Positions 44,520-55,220 of a DNA stretch of 64,000 nucleotides are shown here, in pieces. Source of the stretch: Stomoxys calcitrans (lineage: Eukaryota; Arthropoda; Insecta; Diptera; Muscidae); contig NC_081553.1 of the NCBI RefSeq assembly GCF_963082655.1, positions 65,714,559 through 65,778,558 of the forward strand, written 5' to 3'. Numbering within the stretch: position 1 is the first letter of the stretch; each line of letters begins with the position of its first letter. The notes beneath the pieces are model-generated. The model saw only the letters and a program-made list of their open reading frames with translations, did not search any database and was not told the DNA's origin. The position numbers and the translations under genes were made by a program.

Positions 44520-47339
44520 CTAAGTGAGATGATGTTTTAGCTTAAGTTTAAAGTTCTTTTCATTAGGACTATTTCTTAAATTGATTGGGAGGGCGTTCCA
44601 GAGACGAATGGTGTAAACAAAAAATTGTCTGTCACATACCAAGTAGTTACTTTGCAGTGGAACCATGCAATTGGTTCGAGAAGATCGTGAGATTTCCAAC
44701 CGGTCGTAAAGATATTTGGGTTCATGTGTATAAATTAAGCGATGCATGAAAGTCAGTGCACGAAATTTCAAAAAATTTTCAAATTCCATCCCATAAAACT
44801 GTCTAGAAGCCGATGATATACTATCCGCACGTCTGATACTATAAACAAATCGTGTAATGTCATTCGAAACTACTTTTAATTTACGCTTATGGACGTAGTC
44901 ACATTCTGCGTATATCTCACAACAATACAAAAGTTTAGGTAGTAAATAGGCATGAGCAATTGCGTGACGCACACTGAATGGAATATATTGGTGAATAGAC
45001 CAAAGAGTCCGTAACATACCATAAATCTGTCCTATAGCCAACTCAATATGCCTATTCCAGGACAGAGTATTGTCAAATAATACCCCTAAATTCCTTGCAG
45101 TCTGCACATACTCTATGGTCTTGTCACCTAAGGCAAGCCTAGGCAAAGACAATGTATCTATAGACTTTCTCGAGATAACAATGCACTTCGTCTTATCAGG
45201 ATTCAACTTCAAGCCATTCTTGGTTGCCCAATCACTGATGGCAATTAACTGCAAATTAATCCACGCCACATATGACCTTGTATCACTCGTCCTGCAAGAG
45301 AAACACAATTGCACATCATCAGCGTATATGTGCATGTCATATCCATCAGGTATGCTTGCAATATCATTGACATATAATGAAAATAATAGTGGTCCCAGCA
45401 CAGAACCCTGAGGAATACCACGAGTAAGCTCCAAGAAATCAGACATCATACCGTTAGAGTAAACAGCCTGTGTGCGCCTGTCCAGATATGATGCAATAAA
45501 CCGAACTGCTGTGTCGTCAAAATTAAACAAGGTTGTAAGTTTAGATGCCAATATCGTGTGATCCACGGAATCGAATGCCTTAGAGTGGTCTAATAGGACA
45601 AGAAAGCTTACGTGGTTATCATTAATATTGCGTCTAATATTTTCGACTACATCAATAAGTGCAGTCGTACAACTACGGCGTTTACGAAACCCAGATTGCC
45701 TATCTGATAAAAGGAAATTCCTGTTTAAAAATGTATTTATCTGATCATACACAATATTCTCAAATGCCTTAGACAAGAATGGCAAGATCGCAATTGGTCT
45801 AAAATCATTATTGGACTTAGGTACCGGAATAACCTTTGCCCTCTTCCAGCCACTGGGAAAGATCGATGACAGAAGTATATAGTTAAATATATGTGTAATA
45901 AATGGTAAAAGATTCGGTAATATTGGTTTCAGAAAGTTAGGGTCAATACCATCGACACCTGTGGCATTGGATTTTATCCTCAAAATTGACTCCAGAACGT
46001 CACATTGATCAACAAGTCGAAATCTGAATTGCTCGTCAATGCCATTCACGTCAGTCTGCAATCCGCCCAAGTAAACATTACCTTGCGCAAACGGTACATT
46101 AATGGCCAAAAATTGCCGGTTCATATCATCGAGTTCGGGTTTGGAAAGATTCGCATCTTCGCCAGTCTTCTTTCCAATTCCGATACCAATGTCTCTGATC
46201 ACGCCCCATTTTTGCCTGCAAGTGACAGCAGAGTTGTACCTTTCACCATAGAACGACATCTTGTTCTCCCGGATCTCCTTTACAACCTGATTCCTGAGTG
46301 TTCTATATTCGTCATGGAGTCTTTCAGTCCTGAACCTCTTCCACCTACTGTAAGCCCGATTTCTTTTAGAAATCAATTCAGTCACTCGTCCGGTTATCCA
46401 GGGCTGCTGCCTTGATTTGACAACCCTACGTTTCAAAGGCACGTATCTCTCGTAGAGGCGGATCACATTCTCTTCAAGAAATCTTACTTTCTCGTTCACA
46501 TCCACGTAGTGGTATATCGCACTCCATTCCACTGAGAGCAGATCCGTCAGTAAGTTCTCGTTGTCTACATGTCTAAAGTCTCTATACCAAATAGTTTTAT
46601 CCTCGTATTCCATAGTAAAATTATAATTTAAGAAAATAATGTCATGCCTGGAGAAACAACTAGCAGAAAGTTGGTCATAAAGCAGCACCTTATCCACTGA
46701 CCCAACAAGAAAAAGATCCAATAGAGTCTCAGATGTATTTGTATAATGAGTTGGAGTATCCGAATTAACAGAATGTAAGCCATATGTATTAAAGTCACTA
46801 ATCAAGTTATTATCTAAAAGCAAATTCGAGTTGAAATCACCTGTGATGATAATTTCATTGAACGACATAGAAACCTCATGTATTTTCTCCATCAGTTCAT
46901 CCGTGCGAACCAATTTATTCGGCCTATAGACATTACCGATCAAAAGCGTTTTATTGTCTCTTCCGACTGAAATAAATATATATTCCATATTATCCTGCGG
47001 GTCTGAAACAAGTCGTATCCTAGAAGCAATACCATTCCTAACATATATGGCCACACCCCCTGCATGTCCTTGTCTATCAACCCGGTATAAATAGTAACCA
47101 TCAAGCTTAGCCAATTCGTCAGGCATGTCGCTTCTGAACCATGTCTCGGTCACGCATATAAAATCAACATTGGATCCGACAAAAATAAAGCGAAATTCAT
47201 CAATCTTCTTTAGTAGGCTCTGGGCATTCAAATGTATTATATTCATACCATTTTTCATTTTAGCCAAAACTCTAATCATGGCATGCAAATTATCTCTGGA
47301 ACTCCTGTTATTACTATTAGCACTCATCATTGAATGCAT
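44520..47339 (-). CDS. LINE ORF2: endonuclease and reverse transcriptase
   Basis: A 939-residue protein that nicks target DNA and copies the element RNA at the nick. Residues about 33-240 are an APE-type endonuclease: LNAQSL (catalytic Asn 38), TETWF (Glu 65), GDFN (167-170) and SRHD (230-233). Residues 311-370 form a basic linker. The RT spans about 500-770, with FRPIAILPFLSKAFE (513-527), block A VLLDHSKAFDSVDH (catalytic Asp 584), block B GIPQGSVLGP (641-650) and the YADD box (672-675). All catalytic residues are present. There is no RNase H, as in jockey/CR1-type elements. The ATG at 47337-47339 is the first in frame; the upstream gap suggests reinitiation or a bypass mechanism. It is intact, so the copy is young or was recently active. 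The exact clade needs phylogeny. Confidence 0.93.
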   Translation of the reverse strand: MHSMMSANSNNRSSRDNLHAMIRVLAKMKNGMNIIHLNAQSLLKKIDEFRFIFVGSNVDFICVTETWFRSDMPDELAKLDGYYLYRVDRQGHAGGVAIYVRNGIASRIRLVSDPQDNMEYIFISVGRDNKTLLIGNVYRPNKLVRTDELMEKIHEVSMSFNEIIITGDFNSNLLLDNNLISDFNTYGLHSVNSDTPTHYTNTSETLLDLFLVGSVDKVLLYDQLSASCFSRHDIIFLNYNFTMEYEDKTIWYRDFRHVDNENLLTDLLSVEWSAIYHYVDVNEKVRFLEENVIRLYERYVPLKRRVVKSRQQPWITGRVTELISKRNRAYSRWKRFRTERLHDEYRTLRNQVVKEIRENKMSFYGERYNSAVTCRQKWGVIRDIGIGIGKKTGEDANLSKPELDDMNRQFLAINVPFAQGNVYLGGLQTDVNGIDEQFRFRLVDQCDVLESILRIKSNATGVDGIDPNFLKPILPNLLPFITHIFNYILLSSIFPSGWKRAKVIPVPKSNNDFRPIAILPFLSKAFENIVYDQINTFLNRNFLLSDRQSGFRKRRSCTTALIDVVENIRRNINDNHVSFLVLLDHSKAFDSVDHTILASKLTTLFNFDDTAVRFIASYLDRRTQAVYSNGMMSDFLELTRGIPQGSVLGPLLFSLYVNDIASIPDGYDMHIYADDVQLCFSCRTSDTRSYVAWINLQLIAISDWATKNGLKLNPDKTKCIVISRKSIDTLSLPRLALGDKTIEYVQTARNLGVLFDNTLSWNRHIELAIGQIYGMLRTLWSIHQYIPFSVRHAIAHAYLLPKLLYCCEIYAECDYVHKRKLKVVSNDITRFVYSIRRADSISSASRQFYGMEFENFLKFRALTFMHRLIYTHEPKYLYDRLEISRSSRTNCMVPLQSNYLVCDRQFFVYTIRLWNALPINLRNSPNEKNFKLKLKHHLT

Positions 47340-47539
47340 AATTAACTATCATCTCACCTAGACTGAAAAAATATTTAATGAGGAAATGGTCAGCATTAGA
47401 AGTGACAAAGCGCGTATGAAATAAAATATATAATGCACAAATTGTCAATAAACATAGTGTTGCATTGTTTAAATAATAGGAAATGTATGTATCTTTTAAA
47501 TTAAACACAAATATAAAACAATATTGATCAAAGCCTGAA

Positions 47540-48505
47540 TTAGCGAAAAAGTCTATTTAGTTCCTCAAAAGTTCTAATGCATAAAGGTTCATCTGAATCA
47601 TGTATTTTTATATAAACTATTCCACGTAATGTATAAACTGCCTTAATTCTATTCTCCTTTTTGATTTTTAATGCCGATGAAAAGATTTTATGATTGAAAG
47701 GCGTGAGGTTTTCATTGATGTAGAAAGGCACATCTCCATCAATACCAATTTGTTGAAGTTTCAAATGTCCTTTTATATTCCGCTTATACTCAGCGACTAC
47801 TTTAAGTAGAAAGTTTTTTTCATATGGCGTTTGTAATTTAGCTACAATGGCTCCATCTTTTATGCCACGTATATTCTTTATATTTCTTACGCGATATATT
47901 GAAATAAGGTGTATATTGGATATATTGAGATACTTGCATATATTGTCAAAAATAACTGGCAGATTTTCGTTTTCATACTCTGGTATACCATTAATACGCA
48001 CATCGTTGGCTACAATCAAATTCTCTTGTTGTAAGAGGCGCAAGTTTAAATCGTTGACAGCCGATTTTAAGTTAGCATTCTCGATACTTGCCAATTCAAG
48101 TTTCTCTATTCGCTCTTCAAAACTAGAGATTTTTGTAGTCAGTTTATCAATGACTGATTTGAATTCATTTTTTAACTCGTTTTTTACCTCTTGAATAATG
48201 TCATGTTTAACGTAACTTAACCGATTATTCATTTCATTTAGAATACGTTGCTCCATTTTTTCCATCAAAAATTGTATTTCTTCGTGCTGTTTGTCAAACC
48301 TTTTTTGAATAATATTTATAATACGAGTTGGTGACTCATAGCTTGCCAGCTTCGGGGTTTTAGAAAGGTTTTCACTTAGAGGGTCATGCAGCTCCCTCAG
48401 GCGTTTTGGGGCTAAACTAAGTGAATCCCTAGGCTTAGCAGAGGTTGATGGTGATGGTGATGTTGTGTGATCCATTGTGATGAATTCGACGTTTTTTGCG
48501 TTCAT
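47540..48505 (-). CDS. LINE ORF1: coiled-coil nucleic-acid-binding protein
   Basis: A 321-residue protein, the RNA-binding partner of the LINE ribonucleoprotein. Residues 1-50 are Ser/Pro-rich and probably disordered. About 62-160 is strongly heptad-like, rich in K, E, L and I (RFDKQHEEIQFLMEKMEQ onwards), fitting a trimerising coiled coil. About 167-250 reads NDVRINGIPEYENENLP, IYRVRNIKN and VAKLQTPYEKNFLLK, which resembles the RRM-like domain of L1-type ORF1 proteins. The end (SALKIKKENRIKAVYTLRG) fits the C-terminal domain. There is no CCHC zinc knuckle. It starts at the ATG at 48503-48505, 200 bp upstream of ORF2. The frame is intact. Confidence 0.88.
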   Translation of the reverse strand: MNAKNVEFITMDHTTSPSPSTSAKPRDSLSLAPKRLRELHDPLSENLSKTPKLASYESPTRIINIIQKRFDKQHEEIQFLMEKMEQRILNEMNNRLSYVKHDIIQEVKNELKNEFKSVIDKLTTKISSFEERIEKLELASIENANLKSAVNDLNLRLLQQENLIVANDVRINGIPEYENENLPVIFDNICKYLNISNIHLISIYRVRNIKNIRGIKDGAIVAKLQTPYEKNFLLKVVAEYKRNIKGHLKLQQIGIDGDVPFYINENLTPFNHKIFSSALKIKKENRIKAVYTLRGIVYIKIHDSDEPLCIRTFEELNRLFR

Positions 48506-48894
48506 ACGTTGTTACGTTACGGTTTTACGTAGTTGAACTAACCGATGATCTGTTCCCACTATTTCCCAGTATATTCGTTGGAGGGGATCAGCTGATGATG
48601 TTTATATTTGTAGTTTTCGTGAAGTTATACGTCCCACTCTCACAGTTTGAGTGCAAAATAATAGTGTTTTGTTATGAAATAAATTAAATTACCATAAAAT
48701 TAAATTGATGTTTAATCACACGGGCTGCGTGGTAACAGGACAACTCGATCAATACGTGTAGTAACATAAAAAATTCAAGGATTAGGCCAGGTCCGTGATG
48801 TTTCTGGGGTGTATTTTTCGGTAAAAAACTGTGTTGACGAGAGCACCAGCAAAACACGTACTTGCTTATCCAATTGTTTTTATTGTGGCCAATA

Positions 48895-49712
48895 AAAACC
48901 AGCGGCCAACTCACTGAGTGACCGCTCATCCCACAAAACACCCCCCAAGCCGGTCATGTTTGCCGACTATGGAAATATGGGGCTCAAATTCAAGGTATGT
49001 GATATCAACATTAGGGGCCAACTGTCTAGCGGACGTCCCACCACCATAACAACCCCCAAGTAGGACGTATTTGCTCACCAAGACAATTTGGGTCTTAAAG
49101 AGAGTGGAACTAAATATTTATAGTTTTTAGGGCCAATATCCCAAACCCAAGTTTTTAGGGCCAATATCCCATTAGATCCAAGTAATGGGAGGTTGCCCAC
49201 CCCCAAATACCCCCAAATGGGCATATTAGCCGACCATGGCTATATGGGTCTTAAGTGAAAGGTATTTGGGAGTAGATTACGAATATGACATTAAAATTTG
49301 CGTTCAAGTCTAGATGGCGCTTTTCCTCCTAAACATACGTAAAATGAGTTCTTCGACCCATTATGACAATATGGGACTCAAATGAAAGGTATTTGAGAGT
49401 AGAAAACGAATTTGATTTTCAATTTTAAAGCCAAGTGTTTTGGGGTACGCCCTAAAGCACCCCCTAAACTGAACTTCATTTCCGTTGGGAATAAAAAAAG
49501 AATTTGATATCTATTTTCAGTGCAAAGTGCCGGTGGCCGCCCCAGCCCCAAAACACCCCCCCAAACGGTTCATATTTAGCAGACATGACAGTATGGGGCT
49601 CAAATTAAAGGGATTTGGAAGTCCAGCACGAATTTTATATCCATATTTGAGTCGAAATGTCTGAGCTGCCATCCCTCCCCTAAAAAGCACTTCACATTAC
49701 CCTAATTTTTAA
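48895..49712 (+). repeat. C-type repeat, 130-bp monomers, right part
   Basis: Continues the array at 43430-44245: CCCACAAAACACCCCCCAAG, ATATGGGGCTCAAATTCAAG, GTATTTGGGAGTAGATTACG and CCCCCAAACGGTTCATATTT. Monomers here are more diverged, and one 30-bp stretch near 49120-49165 (TTTTAGGGCCAATATCCCA) is duplicated. Confidence 0.7.
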
Positions 49713-49714
49713 AA

Positions 49715-49965
49715 ACACCAGGAACCGAGCAGGGACAAACTTCTCACACAGCAATGAGTACTTTCCGATTGAAGTTTAAACTCAATGATAGGAGACCTTT
49801 TTTATAGCCGAATCCGAACGGCGTCCCGCAATGCGACACCACTTTGGGGATAATATTTTAAATTACCATACATGGCATTGTACCTCGCAAATGTCACCAA
49901 CCACTGCTTTGTCCGATGTTCTCGCCAGGATTCGAACACGTTCAGCGTCATAGGCTACAATGGCA
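49715..49965 (-). mobile_element. tRNA-derived SINE, diverged copy
   Basis: The minus strand shows GTGTTCGAATCCTGGCGAGA (B box), CGGGACGCCGTTCGGATTCG, GGCTATAAAAAAGGTCTCCT and TCATTGAGTTTAAACTTCAA. The A-box half is largely lost (ACGCTGAACG is directly followed by the B box region). The copy is old. Confidence 0.72.
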
Positions 49966-50354
49966 CGAATTCGATATCCGCATTCAGGACGACGAAGTGT
50001 CCCCACCCTTAAATTATATTAGAAAGTTAAAGAAGGCACAGCGGAGCGGGCCCGGTTCGGCTAGCAATGTTATAACAAAGGCCGTTGAACAGTGGGCTAA
50101 ACGGCAAAAAAAATGGAAATAAGTCTACAAATTTTTATCTAGTGATCTTAGCAGCAAAAAATGTTCAGGACAAAATTTAAGAGGGGAACATAGGTTTTCA
50201 GATCCTTATCCTTGATACAGGGTGACATACAGGGTGTGAAAGTTGACCACTTTTGTCTTCTCCTAGCCTCGGTGTGTGATAGGTATCAATTTTTTCCTCG
50301 GTTCTAGCTTGCAAATCTTATTTTCTCAAATAAGTAAGATGGTGCTTGTGTATC
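49966..50354. other. Spacer, no gene seen
   Basis: A short segment at 49966-50000 continues C-type wording (CGATATCCGCATTCAGGACG). The rest is unremarkable. Confidence 0.4.
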
Positions 50355-51415
50355 TTATGGTAAAAAGGTCAAAGAACTCATGAGCAACACGTCACGAAAT
50401 GATACACCATATAAAGTTCTAGAGTAATGGAATGTAGAGTCCCGGCGATGGAGCCCATAAACATAGCGTACTACACTATTGTAGAACGTAACGATCTTCT
50501 GACTACTATGAGAATCGCTGATAGCAAATAGTTCGCAACTGTAGGGTAGGCTAGGTAAAATAAGGTGTAAATTAGAGGAGTAAATTGTTGAGTGGCGAGC
50601 ATAGCTTAGAATACCCTTGACCAACAGCGGCATTAATATGGCCCATCCACGACAAGGTACTGTTATATGTCACCCCCAGGTTCTTTGCACGAATCACGAT
50701 CTCCAATCTCTCATTAACAACAGAGTAAACTGTTGAGTGGCCCAAAGCGAGCGTAGCTTAGAATACCCTTGACCAACAGCAGCATTAATATGGCCCATGC
50801 ACGACAAGGTACTGTTGAATGTCACCCCCGGGTTCTTTGCACGAGTCACGATCTCCAATCTCTCATTAGCAACCACAACAACAGGATCGCAAGTGTATCG
50901 TGAAACCCGTTTCTTAATAATCATGCACTTGGACTTAAGGCACAATCCATTAGCATTTGCTCATTCATAAATCACCATTCTGAGATGGTCTACTAGACTT
51001 TCCTTAGGGCTACTTTCATAGACCTGCACATCATCCCCATACTTGTGGGCCTTACAAAATGAAAGCTGGTCTGGCAGATCGTTACTATATAATGAAAACA
51101 GAATAGGACCCAAAATTGAACCTTGGGACACTCCTCGAATAACAGGCAAAGGACTAGAAACAGATGACTTCGAAACCATGGATTTGGTACGATTGGAGAG
51201 ATATGACAGGATTAAACCAACAGACGAAGGAGAGAAAACAAAGAGGTTTTTTAACTTAACTGCCGCTATAATATTGTGATCGACTGTATCGAATGCCTTT
51301 GAATGGTCGAGGACAACAAGCAGGTTCAATTCTTCATACTCCAAGTTCTTCCTAATATCATCCACGACATCTGCTGGAATTACCTGACTGTTTCTCATAT
51401 AAAAGAGAGCTTAAT
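50355..51415 (-). pseudogene. Jockey/CR1-group LINE reverse transcriptase relic
   Basis: On the minus strand 50961-51398 encodes NLLVVLDHSKAFDTVDHNII (block A), GVSQGSILGPILFSLYSNDL (block B) and KYGDDVQVY, a block C in which the usual YADD is YGDD. The thumb-like region follows (KCMIIKKRVSRYTCDP, NPGVTFNSTLSCMGHINAAV), then YARHSTIYSSNLHLILPSLP near 50355-50633. A 145-bp tandem duplication (starts 50581 and 50726) repeats part of the C-terminal segment and breaks the frame. The family is related to the intact LINE nearby but clearly different. Endonuclease and 5' end are missing. Confidence 0.85.
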
Positions 51416-51444
51416 TTATATACGAAAACAACTGTCTATAGATT

Positions 51445-53240
51445 ATTATACCCTCCACCATAGAATGGGGGTATACTAATTTCGTCATTCTGTTTGTAAC
51501 ACCTCGAAATATGCCTCTGAGACCCATAAAGTAAATATATTCTTGATCGTCATGTCATTTTAAGTCGATCTAGCCATGTCCGTCCTTCTGTCCGTCCGTA
51601 CGTCTGTCCTTCCATCCGTCTGTCTGTCGAAAGCACGCCAACTTTCGAAGGAGTAAAACTAGCCCCTTGAAATTTTGCACAAATACTTTTTATTTGTGTA
51701 GGTCTGTTGGGATTGTAAATGAGCCAAATCGGTCCATGTTTTGATATAGCTGCCATATAAACCGATCTTAGGTCTTGACTTCTTGAGCCTCTAGAGGGCG
51801 CAATTCCTATCCGATTTGACTGAAATTTTGCACGTGATATTTTGCTATTACTTTCAACAACTCTGCTAAGTACGGTTCAAAACGGTTCGTAACTTGATAT
51901 AGCTGTCTTGACTTCTTGAGCCTCTAAAGGGCGTAATTCCTATCCGATTTGACTGAAATTTCGCACATAGTGTTTTGATATCACTTCCAACAACTGTGTG
52001 AAGTACGATTCAAATCGGTTCATAATCTGGTATAGCTGTCATATAAACCGATCTTGGGCCCTGAATTCTTGGGCCTCTAGAGGGCGCAATTCCTATCCGA
52101 TTTGACTGAAATTTTACACGTAGTATCACTTCCAACAACTGTGTTAAGTACGATTCAAATCGGTTCATAATCTGGTATAGATGTCATATAAACCGATGTT
52201 GGATCTTGACTTCTTGAGCCAATAGAGGGCGCAATTCTCATCTGATTTGGCTGAAATTTTGCATGAGGTGTTTTATTATGACTTCCAATAAATATGCTGA
52301 GTACGGTTCAAATCGGTTCATATCCTGATATAGCTGCCATATAAACCGATCTTGGATCTTGACTTCTTGAGCTTTTAAAGGGAGCAATTCTTATTTGGCT
52401 TTAATTTTCGATTTGGCTGTAATTTTCCACGTGATGTTTTGGTATCACTTCCAACCACTGTGCTTAGTCTGGCTCAAATCGGTCCATAACCTGATATAGG
52501 TCCCAAGATCGGTTTATATCTTGGGTCTTGACTTCTGGAGCCTCTAGAGGGCGCAATTCCTTTCCTATTTGACCTAAATTTTGCTCGTGGTGTTATGGTA
52601 TCACTTTGAACAAGTGTGCTTGGTTTATTGGTTTACAACCTGGTATAGCTGCCATATAAACCGATCTTGGATATTGACTTCTTGAACCGCTAGAGGGCGC
52701 AATTCTCATCTGATTTGGCTGAAATTTTCCACGAGGTGTTTTGGTATCGCTTCGAACAAGTGTGCTAAGTATGGTCGAAATCGGTCTACAACCTGGTATA
52801 GCTGCCATATAAACCGATCTTGGATCTTGACTTCTTGAACCGCTAGAGGGCGCAATTATCGTCCGAATAGACTAAAATTTTGCATGTGGTGTTTTGGTAA
52901 CACTTCCAACAACTCTGTTAAGTATGGTTGAAATCGGTACGTAACCTGATATAGCTGGCATACAAACCGATCTGGGTTCTTGATTTCTTGAGCCTCTAGA
53001 GGGCGCAATCCTCATCCGATTTGGCAGAACTTTTGTACAACGGCTTCTCTCATGACCTTCAACATACGTGTCTAATATGGTCTGAATCGATCAATAGCTT
53101 GATACAGCTCCCATTTAAACCGATCTCCCGATAACAATTGCGCCTTGTAGGCGCAGTCCGAATGGACTGAAATATTACACAATGAACCTGCTGTGGTGGG
53201 TATCCAAATTTTGGCCCGGCCGAATGCTTTATGCTTTTTT
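51445..53240 (-). mobile_element. TIR element with 153-bp monomers, B type, copy 4
   Basis: Reverse orientation: TTATTATACCCTCCACCATA at 51446-51465 is the 3' terminus. It is followed by AAGTAAATATATTCTTGATC and the GTCCGTCCTTCTGTCCGTCC tail (51575-51630). Then come monomers with TTGATATAGCTGCCATATAA, ACCGATCTTGG, GACTTCTTGAGCC and GAGGGCGCAATTC. The 5' end is GTGGTGGGTATCCAAATTTTG, GCCCGGCCGAATGC at about 53200-53230. About ten monomers. No transposase. Confidence 0.78.
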
Positions 53241-54735
53241 AGGTGTTATTCTAAAGGCATGAAAACCATACGACAAGAGCCCAAACGAGTTTCGTTTTAA
53301 TCTGTCATCCTTTGATGGAAACCTAGGCCTTGCGCCAGGCCTAGCATTCTCAAGGGAAAGATCCCACCGTTTGGAATCATATGTGTTTCCGGACTTGAAT
53401 CAACTCAGGGGCATGGAGTGGAAGATGATAAGATATTGGTGACTTCGGCCTTTATAAGGTTTCTATTTATAATTGAACAGCCAGTAGCTGGGTTAAGTGT
53501 CGGCAGAGACACGGGATGGGTTAAATCGGAATGGCGTGCCGCTAAACGAATGGTTCGCCAAGCATTAATGCAGCGATTACCAATGCCGAGATATTTTTTT
53601 TTTATTTTCTCACTAGGATACCATCGCAAGTGTCAAAATACTTTTGACAACTCTACTTTACAATTTGTGATATGTTTGTTTTTTTTTTTTTTTAATTTTA
53701 ACATATAGAGATAAAGATTCATTGCAGATACTGTCACAGCTTCAGGTGTCTTCTTTGTTCAAGACTCCACTTCCCCTTTAGATTCATCCCTAATACCATG
53801 GACTAATTACATTCCCAACAACCAAGAGAAACGATTTCATTAAAATCTTCAAAGTACCAGAAAATGTCCCATTTAAATCATTGAAGCCATAAAATGTCAT
53901 TTTAATAATTCCTCAATTAATACCCTCTTGAATATTTCAAAATATCACCATGGTGTGTGTGTGTGTGTGTGTGTATGGCAATCTCCATAACATCTCTCTA
54001 CACAGAGTGATTGATATGTGACAATCTGCATTCCCCAATTACAGATGTAAAAATCCTCTGAATGATGGAAGTTTCCGTCACTCATACAAATCCTTGAAAA
54101 CTTAAAAACCCTTGTCACTGTGGCGTTTGTGGAGGCACCTTCAATTAGAAATTTGTCAAAAATGTGTCCCTTTAACAAATGCAAAGCTTGCCGTTGTCAT
54201 TGCCATTGCCGCTCATTTGACTATGAAAAGGCAAGAGACACGTGACTGCTTTTATGTTTCAGAAGTGTGAGATAGAAAGGGGAACAAAAAAAAAGGAGTA
54301 AAGTTAAGTTTGAGCCAAACACTAACGAAGGAGGAAAAAAAAACAGCATATATTTCATTCAAATACAGGATTGTTAGTGGGCATGTATGTTTGTTGCCAT
54401 ATTGATTTGCAACATTTGTCAGTGACATGTCAAGTTTTGGGTTTTCATGGGGCTTTTTTTGGCACTTTTTTTTTGTTTGGCTTTTCACTCTCTTCTCCCG
54501 CCCCCAAGACACTCATTCGCAAACAGCATGTTGGCAAAAATCACAATAATTTACGAGCTTTAAACGAATGTTTTTGGCAAAGCTATATTGTTAAAAATTT
54601 AGTATATGGGACATTCCACTGCAATGGGAAAGGAGAAGTAGAAGTCCAGCTTCTTCATGTCAGTCCAAAATTTGAATGCACGTTTTTTTTTGCTAGGGAG
54701 TTGTTGGGGTTTTCAGATGAGTTTTAATCTATCTG
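53241..54735. other. Intergenic DNA with GT microsatellite
   Basis: A perfect GT run at about 53952-53974, a T run at 53680-53693, and otherwise AT-rich sequence. No gene or element recognised. Confidence 0.4.
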
Positions 54736-54749
54736 TATAAAAATGAAAT

Positions 54750-55062
54750 GGAGGCCACCGTAGCGCAGAGGTAAGCATGTCCGCCCATGACGCTGAACGC
54801 CTGAGTTCGAACCCTGGCAGGAACATCAGAAAAATTTTCAGCGGTGTTTATCCGCTCCTCCTAATGCTGGCGACATTTGTGAGGTACTTAGCCACGTAAA
54901 AACTTCACCCCAAAGAGGTGTCGCTCTGCGGCACGCCGTTCCGACTCGGCTATAAAAAGGAGGTCCCTCATCATTGAGCTTAAAATTGAATCGAATAGCA
55001 CTCATTGATTTGTGAGAAGTTTGCCCCAGTTCCTTAATGGAATGTCCATGGGCAAATTTGCA
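54750..55062 (+). mobile_element. tRNA-derived SINE, full length, 14-bp target duplication
   Basis: Starts GGAGGCCACCGTAGCGCAGA (A box). Then come ACGCTGAACGCCTGAGTTCG (B box with one change), CCTCCTAATGCTGGCGACAT, GTGTCGCTCTGCGGCACGCC, CTCGGCTATAAAAAGGAGGT and TTCCTTAATGGAATGTCCAT. Bounded by TATAAAAATGAAAT at 54736-54749 and 55063-55076. The target is the terminal segment of a C-type repeat. Confidence 0.93.
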
Positions 55063-55220
55063 TATAAAAATGAAATTGTTGCGTTTTGTTTGTTTGTTTC
55101 ACGGCTGAACCTCATTGATTTGTGAGAAGTTTGCCCCAGTTCCTTAATGGAATGTCTATGGGCAAATTTGCATATAATAATGAAATTGTTGCGCTTTGTT
55201 TGTTTGTTTCAAGGCTGAAG
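55001..55220 (+). repeat. 110-bp tandem duplication of SINE 3' end plus flank
   Basis: CTCATTGATTTGTGAGAAGT starts at 55001 and again at 55111. The unit holds the last 60 bp of the SINE, the target duplication and about 35 bp of the flanking C-type terminal segment, so it formed after the SINE landed. Confidence 0.88.

Larger units (their letters stand above)
44250..48890 (-). mobile_element. Two-ORF LINE (jockey/CR1 group), apparently full length
   Basis: On the minus strand: a 5' UTR of about 385 bp, ORF1 of 321 codons, a 200-bp gap, ORF2 of 939 codons, and a 3' UTR of about 270 bp ending in an A-rich tail of ATAAATAAATAA type (44250-44285). Both frames are uninterrupted. It sits inside a 130-bp C-type array, whose monomers flank both ends. 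The 5' end is set only approximately, by the point near 48890 where C-type sequence resumes. I could not define a target duplication. Confidence 0.85.

Noticed and set aside
46005..46415. 136-codon plus-strand frame within the LINE
   Set aside because: Antisense shadow of the intact ORF2.
48684..48941. 85-codon minus-strand frame upstream of LINE ORF1
   Set aside because: It spans the approximate LINE 5' end and part of a C-type monomer, and it has no recognisable domain.
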